Of a stretch of DNA of 5,108 nt, positions 1-5,108 are shown piece after piece. A program made the translations under genes and the position numbers. Source of the stretch: CAYFJO01 sp964343305 (GTDB taxonomy: Bacteria > Planctomycetota > Planctomycetia > Pirellulales > Pirellulaceae); NCBI GenBank assembly GCA_964343305.1, contig CAYFJO010000659.1, positions 1-5,108 on the forward strand. The letters are read 5' to 3'. Position 1 is the first letter of the stretch, and each line of letters begins with the position of its first letter. Below the pieces are notes generated by a model. It made no database searches. It saw only the letters and a list, made by a program, of their open reading frames with translations, and had not been told where the DNA came from.

Positions 1-1
1 T

Positions 2-586
2 TCGGCTCAGTTGCTTTGTGACGACGAGGCATTGATCGCTCCTTCGGCGATAACAGCCAAGCTCCTGGTCAGCCAGATCCAACAATCGCAAAAAACGATT
101 CGCGACTTTGACGCCAAGATCGACGAAGTGATGAAGCAGCATCCCGATGCCCACCTCTTCACGAGTCTGCGAGGTGCCGGCAACACCTTGGCCGCACGCT
201 TACTTTGCGCGTTTGGCTCGCAGAGGGAACGCTGGAAAGACGCCGACAGCATCGCGTCCTTCAGTGGGATCGCTCCGGTGACAAAGCAAAGCGGCAAGCA
301 GCGCCAAGTCCACCGGCGATTCGCTTGCCCCAAGTATCTTCGGCAGACGTTCCATGAATTTGCCGCGAGTGCTCGATTGTATTGTCCGTGGAGTAAGGCG
401 CGATACCAAATGTTACGCGACCGCGGAATGAGGCATCACGCCGCACTACGCAAGATCGCTCGCAGTTGGATCCGAATTCTGTTCCGCGTCTGGCAAACTC
501 GAACACCATTCGACTCCGAACGCTACATCGCCAAACTGCAACAACGCTGCCCTGAAATTACTCAGTACCTCAATCAAAAAACTTAA
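2..586 (+). CDS. IS110-family transposase, C-terminal part (5' end outside window)
   Basis: This is the C-terminal portion of an IS110-type recombinase, which moves insertion sequences using a RuvC-like DEDD domain plus a C-terminal Transposase_20 domain carrying a catalytic serine. Only about 195 residues are present. The frame is open to the left edge with no stop, and family members are usually 300-400 residues, so the DEDD domain lies outside the window. The visible part has a helical, probably coiled linker (roughly nt 60-160), then the helix-hairpin-like segment TSLRGAGNTLAARLL, then SFSGIAPVTKQSGK, which is the typical Transposase_20 core. The serine of QSG (codon 290-292) is the likely catalytic serine by family analogy. 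A basic helical tail with LRKIARSWIRILFRVW follows. The TTG at position 11 is not a credible start. The stop is TAA at 584-586. No frameshift or internal stop is seen, so this half looks intact. Family assignment is firm; whether the full gene is active cannot be judged. Confidence 0.9.
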   Translation, partial: SAQLLCDDEALIAPSAITAKLLVSQIQQSQKTIRDFDAKIDEVMKQHPDAHLFTSLRGAGNTLAARLLCAFGSQRERWKDADSIASFSGIAPVTKQSGKQRQVHRRFACPKYLRQTFHEFAASARLYCPWSKARYQMLRDRGMRHHAALRKIARSWIRILFRVWQTRTPFDSERYIAKLQQRCPEITQYLNQKT

Positions 587-880
587 CCAATTTCCAAACG
601 AACCCCTTGTGGAGACCTCAGATGTCTCCGCACTTAGCCTGGCTGGCTAAGTCCGCGAAGTTTGTCCAACCTCAGCGATTTGGCGTTGAAGCAAATTGCT
701 GGCGGTGTTGTCGTCCCAGCGCAGTTCGCTTCGGTTGGCGATCAGGCTATTGGCGTCATCGACTTGATCACAAAGTGGCAATCGTCTCTTGTTTTGGTTT
801 TGAACCAGGTCGATCTGACCTCTGCAGATTAGCGGCAAATTGTCGTGCGGTTGGGTTTCATTCGACTGTATAAATGCATA
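587..880 (+). other. Probable right-end non-coding region of the IS110 element
   Basis: This stretch follows the transposase stop and contains no convincing gene. It holds a dense series of short stem-loops: 608-632, 632-652, 795-807 and 807-821. IS110-family elements lack classical terminal inverted repeats and carry non-coding ends, one of which encodes the bridge RNA in studied members. In the IS1111 subgroup that RNA lies downstream of the transposase. I therefore infer that at least the first part of this stretch belongs to the element. The exact right boundary and target-core dinucleotide cannot be set from one copy, so the end coordinate is approximate. Confidence 0.4.
608..652 (+). 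ncRNA. Tandem hairpins just after the transposase; candidate structured RNA or terminator
   Basis: Two stem-loops sit back to back, starting 22 bases after the transposase stop. The first pairs 608-616 with 624-632 (nine pairs, one a G-T wobble) around a 7-base loop. The second pairs 632-639 (ACTTAGCC) perfectly with 645-652 (GGCTAAGT) around a 5-base loop. They share position 632, so at most one stem can use that base. No T-tract follows, so this does not look like a simple intrinsic terminator. Known IS110/IS1111 biology makes a bridge RNA in a non-coding end plausible, but guide loops complementary to target and donor cannot be shown here. The structures are seen; the role is inferred. Confidence 0.4.
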
Positions 881-894
881 ACACCGGACGGGGG

Positions 895-908
895 CGCGGT
901 TTTCCGCG
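895..908. repeat. Perfect inverted repeat with TTTT loop upstream of the sigma-factor gene
   Basis: CGCGG at 895-899 and CCGCG at 904-908 form a perfect five-pair GC stem around a TTTT loop. It lies about 105 bases upstream of the sigma-factor start and 20 bases before a TATAAT at 929-934. It could be a regulatory hairpin or an operator half-site pair, or it could be chance in a GC-rich patch. No T-tract follows, so it is not a typical terminator. Confidence 0.3.
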
Positions 909-954
909 GGGCAAGAACCGAATTGAACTATAATTCGAAATTTCCGTGGCAGAT

Positions 955-983
955 TTGGTGGTCTGGTGCATATGACTTATAAA
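955..983 (+). promoter_or_regulatory. Candidate sigma-70-type promoter for the sigma/FecR operon
   Basis: TTGGTG at 955-960 and TATAAA at 978-983 are separated by exactly 17 bases, the preferred housekeeping spacing. The -10 box matches five of six consensus bases, the -35 box three of six. Transcription would begin near 990, giving a short leader of about 25 bases before the ATG at 1014. A perfect TATAAT at 929-934 is an alternative -10 box, but the bases 17 upstream are GC-rich and unlike a -35 box. Many ECF sigma operons autoregulate through their own promoter motif; I cannot identify such a motif here. Confidence 0.35.
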
Positions 984-1013
984 GTTCCACGTTTTCCAGG
1001 TGTATGACGCAAA

Positions 1014-1535
1014 ATGGACGCTTCTGACCACGACTTTTTCAGCGAACTCTACGTCGCAAACGAGCAGGCGATTTACGGGTTTGTGTTCTCGCTGCTCCAC
1101 AGCCGGCCGGATGCGGATGATGTGATCCAGGAGACGATGACGCAGCTTTGGGAGCATTTTGATCAGTACGATCGTTCGCGGCCGTTCCTGCCCTGGGCGA
1201 ATCGGTTCGCGTATCGGCAGGTGTTGATGCACCGGCGACGAGAGAGCATTCGCCGGATCTATCTGAGCGATGAAGTTCTCCAATCGCTGGCCGAGGACTA
1301 TCCGCCCGCTACCGATTGGGAAGAGTCGCGGCGGCGGGCGCTCAAGGCGTGCCTGGCAAAACTGACGGAGCGGCAGAGCGAGCTGCTGAAGTGCCGATAC
1401 GAATCCGACGAATCATTGGTTGAGATTGCCGAGCGAATAGGACGCACTGTGAACTCCCTTTACAAATCGCTGCAGAGAATTCGCCAGAGTTTGGTTGGCT
1501 GCGTCGAACGCCGCTTGGCAACGGAGGCGGGTTGA
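1014..1535 (+). CDS. ECF-type RNA polymerase sigma factor (Rhodopirellula/Verrucomicrobium family)
   Basis: This gene encodes a 173-residue alternative sigma factor that would direct RNA polymerase to a specific set of promoters. Sigma region 2 spans about residues 8-77. It includes the core-binding/-10 segment around DADDVIQETMTQLWEHFDQYD (residues 33-53) and the aromatic, basic helix FLPWANRFAYRQVLMHRRR (58-76). Region 4 spans about 112-168, with LTERQSELLKCRY, the helix-turn-helix around LVEIAERIGRTVNSLYKSLQRIR (135-157) and a basic tail. There is no region 1.1 or 3, and the length is normal for ECF factors. The short acidic linker and the FecR partner fit the family described in Planctomycetota and Verrucomicrobiota. 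The ATG at 1014 has only a weak, distant AGG (998-1000), and a seven-codon reading frame (1004-1027) overlaps the start. The stop overlaps the FecR start by one base, so the two are probably co-translated. Function is firm; target promoters are unknown. Confidence 0.9.
   Translation: MDASDHDFFSELYVANEQAIYGFVFSLLHSRPDADDVIQETMTQLWEHFDQYDRSRPFLPWANRFAYRQVLMHRRRESIRRIYLSDEVLQSLAEDYPPATDWEESRRRALKACLAKLTERQSELLKCRYESDESLVEIAERIGRTVNSLYKSLQRIRQSLVGCVERRLATEAG
1523..1527 (+). promoter_or_regulatory. Strong ribosome binding site for the FecR gene (decides the start)
   Basis: GGAGG lies inside the last codons of the sigma-factor gene, seven bases before the ATG at 1535. It supports ATG 1535, rather than the in-frame TTG at 1532, as the start of the FecR protein. 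The ATG shares its A with the TGA stop of the sigma gene, a classic coupled stop/start. Confidence 0.75.
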
Positions 1536-3124
1536 TGAACCAAGACTTTGACAAAGACCGGTTGATCAAGCTCGTCGGGCAGCTTTGCGACCAGGAGAGC
1601 GGCGAGGAAGATCTTGCCGAACTTGAAGCGACACTGAAGCAGCACAAGCAAGCCCGTGAGCTTTACCATTTGACCGTTGCACTGCATCGCGATCTCGAAT
1701 CATGCGAGATCGCTGGAGTCCAGCCTTTAGGCTGTTCCGCGAGCAAGCCGCACGCGGAAGAGACACTCACAAAAGACGCGCACAAAAGAGATACGCTAAA
1801 GCGTGGACTTCAACTTTCCCTCGCAGCCAGCGTTCTCGTTGTCGCATCACTGATCGGATACCAGGCGTTTCGTGGTGAGAACAACACGACACAAACCACG
1901 ATGATTGCTACCGTCACAGACCTGATCGATGTCGAATGGCCGGAAGGGCAACCAGAGATCAACCTTGGCGATGATGTGTCAGCTCGGCGATTGGTGATTG
2001 CATCAGGAACAATTCTTCTGACATACAAACATGGAGTTGTTGTGACCATCGAAGGTCCGGCTGATTTCGAGTTGCAGACGAAAGATCATGCTATTCTGCA
2101 TGAAGGCCAACTCGTGGCTTACGTGCCGGACGGGGCAGAGGGGTTTCAGGTCTCGACGGAGAGCGCGGATGTTGTGGATCTCGGAACGGAGTTTGGCGTC
2201 ACGGCTCGCCAGGATGGCAGTTCGGACGTGATCGTATTCGATGGCGAAGTGGAACTCGCTCCGAAGAACGCACCGCAACCCACTCGGCAACGCGTTGTCG
2301 CGGGATTGGCCTATCGTGTCGATCGTGATGGCACGACTCGTCAGGAAGAATTCAGCCAATCAAGTTTTGAAAAAGCACGTTCGATTATTCGGAAACGACA
2401 GGTAATTCGTGAGCCGTTTCGCAGCGACGACCTCTTCCCAGGCGAGGCGCGGAATGGCTGGACCGATTCGTGGTCGCTCGTTACGTCGAATCTCGCGATT
2501 GATAAAGAGGCCACGGGAATTCATGCGGACAAGCCGCTTGCCGCTGGAACGAGTAATTATCTCACGGTCGTCGGTAGCAGCTCAAACGATGGGACAGGCA
2601 GCCTTGAATTGCGTCGGGGCTTTGATTCGTTCGACCAGTTCGATGCGACTCTGCCTTACACCGTGGAGTTCCTGTTTCGGCTGGAAAGCGAGTCGGCCAC
2701 GCTCCGCCAGATTCGAGCTTATGGAGTTCAAATACCCGCCGACCGGCAGGATGATCGGGCTGTCTGGCAGATCCGTGCTGCCAGGCCAAATCGCGCCGAA
2801 GATCTTCGCTGGCAAGTTTATCATCCGCGTAGCGACACGAGCACATTCGATTCGCTGCCGCTGGTCCAAGGTCAGACCTATCGCTTCTTAATCGAAGTAC
2901 ATCCACAACAGCGGCGCTGGCGAGCATCCATTTCCGACGGCAAGCGTTCGATTTGGAACACGCTGAGAAACGGAGAACCACTGCGACTCCGCCGCGACGA
3001 GCAAAAGGATGGCAACATGCTTGGGTGGGAGATGACCGTCGCTCCAGGTTCAGAACTTCGCTTTTCGGTGGACGCCATTCGCATTCAGAATCATCCGCCA
3101 AGTACGCTGGAGTCCAGGCTCTAG
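1535..3124 (+). CDS. FecR-domain membrane protein, probable anti-sigma regulator with beta-rich C-terminus
   Basis: This 529-residue protein is the likely partner of the sigma factor. The cytoplasmic N-terminus (about 1-90) is charged and helical, including the acidic stretch QESGEEDLAELEATLKQHKQ and a YHLTVALHRDLE segment of the kind that contacts sigma factors in such pairs. One membrane span follows at about 92-112 (LQLSLAASVLVVASLIGYQAF), with basic residues just before it, predicting N-inside, C-outside. The periplasmic FecR domain covers about 125-245, with the family signatures VDLGTEFGV (214-222) and VFDGEVEL (234-241). Residues 295-529 look beta-rich and resemble the LamG/concanavalin-like sandwiches often fused to planctomycete FecR proteins, perhaps binding a glycan or ligand; this last point is inferred from context and weak. 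The gene begins at a TGATG overlap with the sigma gene. The planctomycete cytochrome/DUF1553-type genes often found beside such pairs are not seen here. Stop is TAG at 3122-3124. Confidence 0.85.
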   Translation: MNQDFDKDRLIKLVGQLCDQESGEEDLAELEATLKQHKQARELYHLTVALHRDLESCEIAGVQPLGCSASKPHAEETLTKDAHKRDTLKRGLQLSLAASVLVVASLIGYQAFRGENNTTQTTMIATVTDLIDVEWPEGQPEINLGDDVSARRLVIASGTILLTYKHGVVVTIEGPADFELQTKDHAILHEGQLVAYVPDGAEGFQVSTESADVVDLGTEFGVTARQDGSSDVIVFDGEVELAPKNAPQPTRQRVVAGLAYRVDRDGTTRQEEFSQSSFEKARSIIRKRQVIREPFRSDDLFPGEARNGWTDSWSLVTSNLAIDKEATGIHADKPLAAGTSNYLTVVGSSSNDGTGSLELRRGFDSFDQFDATLPYTVEFLFRLESESATLRQIRAYGVQIPADRQDDRAVWQIRAARPNRAEDLRWQVYHPRSDTSTFDSLPLVQGQTYRFLIEVHPQQRRWRASISDGKRSIWNTLRNGEPLRLRRDEQKDGNMLGWEMTVAPGSELRFSVDAIRIQNHPPSTLESRL

Positions 3125-3299
3125 CCTGCTACCCAACTGATCCTCGCTGGATGCACCACTTTCCTTTGCATGCTTCTGCAGGGACGATCTCCGTTCAGAT
3201 TGACCGCGAAACAGGCGATCGGCATGCAGAGAGCCGTCGTCCAACCGCTGGTAGGATGGTGAATGCTGGTTTAGCTTCCGACTCATTCTTCTTGGTAAG

Positions 3300-3327
3300 G
3301 GGATAGATCCCAATCGCTTTTGCGATT
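3300..3327. repeat. Two abutting small hairpins upstream of the exported-protein gene
   Basis: GGGA/TCCC around TAGA or AGAT pairing (3300-3311) is followed directly by a perfect six-pair stem, AATCGC (3312-3317) with GCGATT (3322-3327), around a TTTT loop. They lie about 80 bases before the next start codon and 175 bases after the FecR stop. No run of T follows on the plus strand, so this is not a textbook terminator. A leader structure, an operator or a weak terminator are all possible. Confidence 0.35.
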
Positions 3328-3391
3328 AAGTTCGTTCCAAACTTGCACGTCAACGAATCTCTGCACTCAGCTTTCAATGAAGCGCTCGAAT

Positions 3392-3396
3392 AAGGA
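3392..3396 (+). promoter_or_regulatory. Ribosome binding site of the exported-protein gene
   Basis: AAGGA is eight bases before the ATG at 3405. Good spacing, together with the signal peptide that begins exactly at this ATG, fixes the start. Confidence 0.65.
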
Positions 3397-3404
3397 ACGT
3401 CGGC

Positions 3405-3998
3405 ATGAAACGAACACCGTTGTGCTTGCTTCTTGTATGTTGCCCATTTCTCGTAAATCCCTGTCTTGCCGCCGATCCGGTTCCCGCGAGCGCTGAAAAG
3501 GCTGAGTTGGCCACGAATAAGTGGCTCGACGGTTTGGGCATGAAGGGACTGGTGATCGAGCAAACCGTCGAAGGTAACGGCTTTGTGGGTCAGAAGATTG
3601 TCGGAAGGGAAAGCTACATGTACGTGCTCAGTCAAGAAGGTTGGTATGTCAACCTTGGCTTCGCCGGCAAAGTCGAAAAGACAACGCCCCTCGAAACACT
3701 GAAGGCAAAGTTCAAGTACGTTGCCCTCAACCGCGTTCCCACACCAGGGTTGGCGGTGCCAGGTTGGGATATACGCCCGCGGACGCCGGTCTCGTCGTTC
3801 AAAGACGGGGTCGAGTTCGTCAGCTACAAGGACGGACTGCTGACAGTGAAAGTGAATACCAAGTTCTTCGCTCTTTACGGCCGCGACCCGAAAGTCCTTT
3901 TCCCTCAGGACAGGGCAGCCCCCAAGGGCAGCTACTTCCAGATCAGGAAGAACTTCCCCCTTGATCTAACCCTCACCGCGCCAGTGACGTTGAAGTAG
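3405..3998 (+). CDS. Small exported protein of unknown function
   Basis: I do not recognise a family for this 197-residue protein. It opens with a clear Sec signal peptide: positive MKRT, then a hydrophobic core (about residues 6-17), with probable cleavage after CLA or CLAA near residues 22-23. The cysteines lie only within the signal, without a proper lipobox, so a lipoprotein is unlikely. The mature part of about 174 residues has no cysteine, no further membrane span and no obvious catalytic motif. It alternates short hydrophobic and charged stretches with many glycines, such as GLVIEQTVEGNGFVGQKIVG and GVEFVSYKDGLLTVKVNTKFF, which suggests a beta-rich fold. The protein ends in a strand-like LDLTLTAPVTLK. 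It has a good AAGGA site and a plausible promoterless gap of 280 bases to the FecR gene on the same strand. It would act in the periplasm or outside the cell. Reality of the gene is well supported; its role is unknown, and a link to the sigma/FecR pair is only positional. Confidence 0.75.
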   Translation: MKRTPLCLLLVCCPFLVNPCLAADPVPASAEKAELATNKWLDGLGMKGLVIEQTVEGNGFVGQKIVGRESYMYVLSQEGWYVNLGFAGKVEKTTPLETLKAKFKYVALNRVPTPGLAVPGWDIRPRTPVSSFKDGVEFVSYKDGLLTVKVNTKFFALYGRDPKVLFPQDRAAPKGSYFQIRKNFPLDLTLTAPVTLK

Positions 3999-4086
3999 CT
4001 GCTGTGACAATTGTTCATGCTTGTCCTATTTTGGCGCCGGCCCGCCAGACAAGCTTGCCAGACGCTGGCCTGGAATTGAGCAGACG
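3999..4086. other. Intergenic region between convergent genes; possible weak terminators
   Basis: The exported-protein gene and katG converge here. On the plus strand, GACAA (4006-4010) can pair with TTGTC (4021-4025), and CCTATTTT follows, giving a weak terminator-like signal with a large 10-base loop. Further on are TGGCG/CGCCA (4032-4036 with 4043-4047), a GCCAGAC direct repeat (4044-4050 and 4057-4063) and GCCAG/CTGGC (4057-4061 with 4065-4069). None is followed by a strong T-tract in either direction, so the assignment of terminators is tentative. Confidence 0.3.
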
Positions 4087-5108
4087 TTAGGGCATTGAAC
4101 CATTTCGCTGAGCTGGATCGAGATCAAACCGATCAAGATTCATGACCTTGGTCCATGCCGCGACGAAGTCGTGGATGAACTTCTGCTGGCTGTCGGCAGA
4201 GGCGTACACTTCCGCGATGGCTCGAAGTTGTGAGTTGGAACCAAACACAAGATCGACACGGCTGGCTGTCCATTTGACTTCACCTGACCTGCGGTCACGG
4301 CCTTCGAAAAAGTGATCGCAGACGGGTGACGTTTTCCACTCGGTGCTCATGTCCAACAGGTTTACGAAAAAGTCATTCGTCAACGTCTCTGGTCGTTTGG
4401 TGAAGACACCAAGTTGTGCAAGCGGGCCATCTCCGGAATTGGTATCCAGAACCCGCATTCCGCCGATCAGGACGGTCATCTCTGGAGCGGTTAGCGTCAA
4501 AAGGTGCGCTCGATCAACGAGTAGTTCCTCAGCCGGCCGATCAATTTCGTGAGCGTGAAAGTTGCGGAACGCGTCCGACTTTGGTTCGAGCACGGCGAAG
4601 GAATCTACGTCCGTCATTTCCTGCGAGGCATCCGTTCGTCCAGGCGAGAACGGAACGACTACGTCGTATCTAGCCTTCTTCGCTGCTTTCTCTATCGCCG
4701 CACATCCGCCCAGAACGATCAGGTCTGCCATGGAGACTTTCTTGCCATCGGTATTCGACTCGTTGAATTCGCGCTGGATTATCTCAAGCACTTGCAGCAC
4801 CTTAGTAAGTTCGGCGGGCTCGTTTACCGCCCAATCCTTCTGAGGCGCAAGACGAATTCTTGCTCCGTTTGCACCACCGCGTTTGTCGCTTCCACGGAAT
4901 GTCGAAGCAGAGGCCCAGGCGGTCGAAACCAGTTGGGAAACAGAGAGCTCTGACTCGAGAATTCGAGCTTTGAGCTTCGCGATTTCCTGCACTCCAACCA
5001 ACTCGTGATCGACAGCAGGGACTGGAGCTTGCCACAGTTGCGACTTCGGTACGTCAGGACCAAGCAATCGCGAAACGGGTCCCATGTCGCGATGCGTCAG
5101 CTTGTACC
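4087..5108 (-). CDS. katG: Catalase-peroxidase KatG, C-terminal half (5' end outside window)
   Basis: KatG is a haem enzyme that breaks down hydrogen peroxide by catalase and peroxidase activity, protecting the cell from oxidative stress. About 340 residues are present of a usual 720-750. The frame runs open through the right edge: the codons before the internal ATG at 5085 read YKLTHRD, completing the family motif KLTHRDMGP. That ATG is therefore not the start. The arginine of HRD should be the mobile arginine that modulates the Met-Tyr-Trp adduct in KatG (Arg418 in the M. tuberculosis enzyme, from memory). The rest is the haem-free C-terminal domain, with typical blocks such as SQLVSTAWASASTFRGSDKR, GGANGARIRL, VLGGCAAIEKAAKKA, PFSPGRTDASQE, LTLTAPEMTVLIGG, LTNDFFVNLLDM, RVDLVFGSNSQLRA and FVAAWTKVMNLDRFDL. 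Stop is TAA at 4089-4087. The haem-binding N-terminal half, with distal Arg-Trp-His and proximal His, lies outside. No break is seen in the visible part. Confidence 0.97.
   Translation of the reverse strand, partial: YKLTHRDMGPVSRLLGPDVPKSQLWQAPVPAVDHELVGVQEIAKLKARILESELSVSQLVSTAWASASTFRGSDKRGGANGARIRLAPQKDWAVNEPAELTKVLQVLEIIQREFNESNTDGKKVSMADLIVLGGCAAIEKAAKKARYDVVVPFSPGRTDASQEMTDVDSFAVLEPKSDAFRNFHAHEIDRPAEELLVDRAHLLTLTAPEMTVLIGGMRVLDTNSGDGPLAQLGVFTKRPETLTNDFFVNLLDMSTEWKTSPVCDHFFEGRDRRSGEVKWTASRVDLVFGSNSQLRAIAEVYASADSQQKFIHDFVAAWTKVMNLDRFDLDPAQRNGSMP

Larger units (their letters stand above)
3125..3404. other. Intergenic region between the FecR and exported-protein genes
   Basis: I find no supported gene in these 280 bases. 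Short frames run through both strands, but none has a recognisable product or good ribosome binding site. Visible elements are two identical GCATGC palindromes (3168-3173 and 3222-3227), two abutting hairpins (3300-3311 and 3312-3327) and a ribosome binding site near the right end. No clear -35/-10 pair was found for the downstream gene, and no T-tract terminator after the FecR gene, so read-through from the operon is possible. Confidence 0.5.

Noticed and set aside
1..586. CRISPR array, tRNA, rRNA or integron attachment site anywhere in the window
   Set aside because: No regularly spaced direct repeats, no cloverleaf-like segments and no conserved rRNA blocks were seen on reading the whole window; the coordinates given are only nominal.
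929..934. Perfect TATAAT as the main promoter of the sigma gene
   Set aside because: The region 15-19 bases upstream is GC-rich with no -35-like hexamer, while the TTGGTG/TATAAA pair at 955-983 has ideal spacing. It is kept only as an alternative.
2562..3101. Long minus-strand frame (179 codons) inside the FecR gene, plus a shorter one at 2409-2891 on the plus strand
   Set aside because: Both lie wholly within the well-supported FecR coding sequence, have compositions typical of out-of-frame translation (many Arg, Ser, Pro, Cys) and show no family motif or ribosome binding site.
2953..3306. Plus-strand frame running past the end of the FecR gene into the intergenic gap, considered as a frameshifted FecR extension
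   Set aside because: The overlapped half is out of frame with FecR, and the tail beyond 3124 shows no continuation of the beta-rich pattern and no known domain. The FecR protein already has a normal length.
3195..3635. Minus-strand frame of 146 codons overlapping the start of the exported-protein gene
   Set aside because: It is antisense to a gene with a clear signal peptide and ribosome binding site, and its product has no recognisable features.
4549..4953. Plus-strand frames antisense to katG (up to 134 codons)
   Set aside because: The minus strand matches KatG motifs continuously through this stretch, so these are shadows of a conserved gene.

Overview
The window most likely comes from a planctomycete, probably a Pirellulaceae-like (Rhodopirellula/Blastopirellula) genome. 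The main reason is the pair of a short ECF sigma factor of the Rhodopirellula/Verrucomicrobium type and a FecR-domain membrane protein with a large beta-rich C-terminal region. That arrangement is greatly expanded in Planctomycetota and Verrucomicrobiota. GC content looks moderate and genes are loosely packed, which fits. The taxonomic call is inferred from gene families, not from a marker gene.

Layout: (1) Positions 1-586 hold the C-terminal part of an IS110-family transposase, cut by the left window edge. (2) Positions 587-1013 are about 430 bases without a convincing gene. They begin with tandem RNA-like hairpins just after the transposase stop, probably part of the right end of the IS110 element, and end with plausible promoter elements for the sigma factor. 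(3) Positions 1014-3124 hold a two-gene operon: the ECF sigma factor, then a FecR-type anti-sigma/regulator membrane protein starting at a TGATG stop/start junction with a strong GGAGG ribosome binding site. (4) Positions 3125-3404 are intergenic, with two abutting small hairpins. (5) Positions 3405-3998 encode a small exported protein of unknown function. (6) Positions 4087-5108 hold the C-terminal half of the catalase-peroxidase gene katG on the minus strand, convergent with the exported-protein gene and cut by the right edge.

How the parts relate: the sigma factor and FecR protein probably form a trans-envelope signalling switch. A periplasmic FecR/beta-sandwich region would sense a signal, and the cytoplasmic N-terminus would hold or modulate the sigma factor. 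Its regulon cannot be seen here. The exported protein lies downstream on the same strand with its own ribosome binding site and could be a target, but nothing in the sequence proves it. KatG handles hydrogen peroxide and is probably independent. The IS110 element is a mobile neighbour. No clearly new multi-gene system is visible. The most interesting leads are the structured region after the transposase (a possible bridge RNA) and the unassigned exported protein beside the sigma/FecR module.
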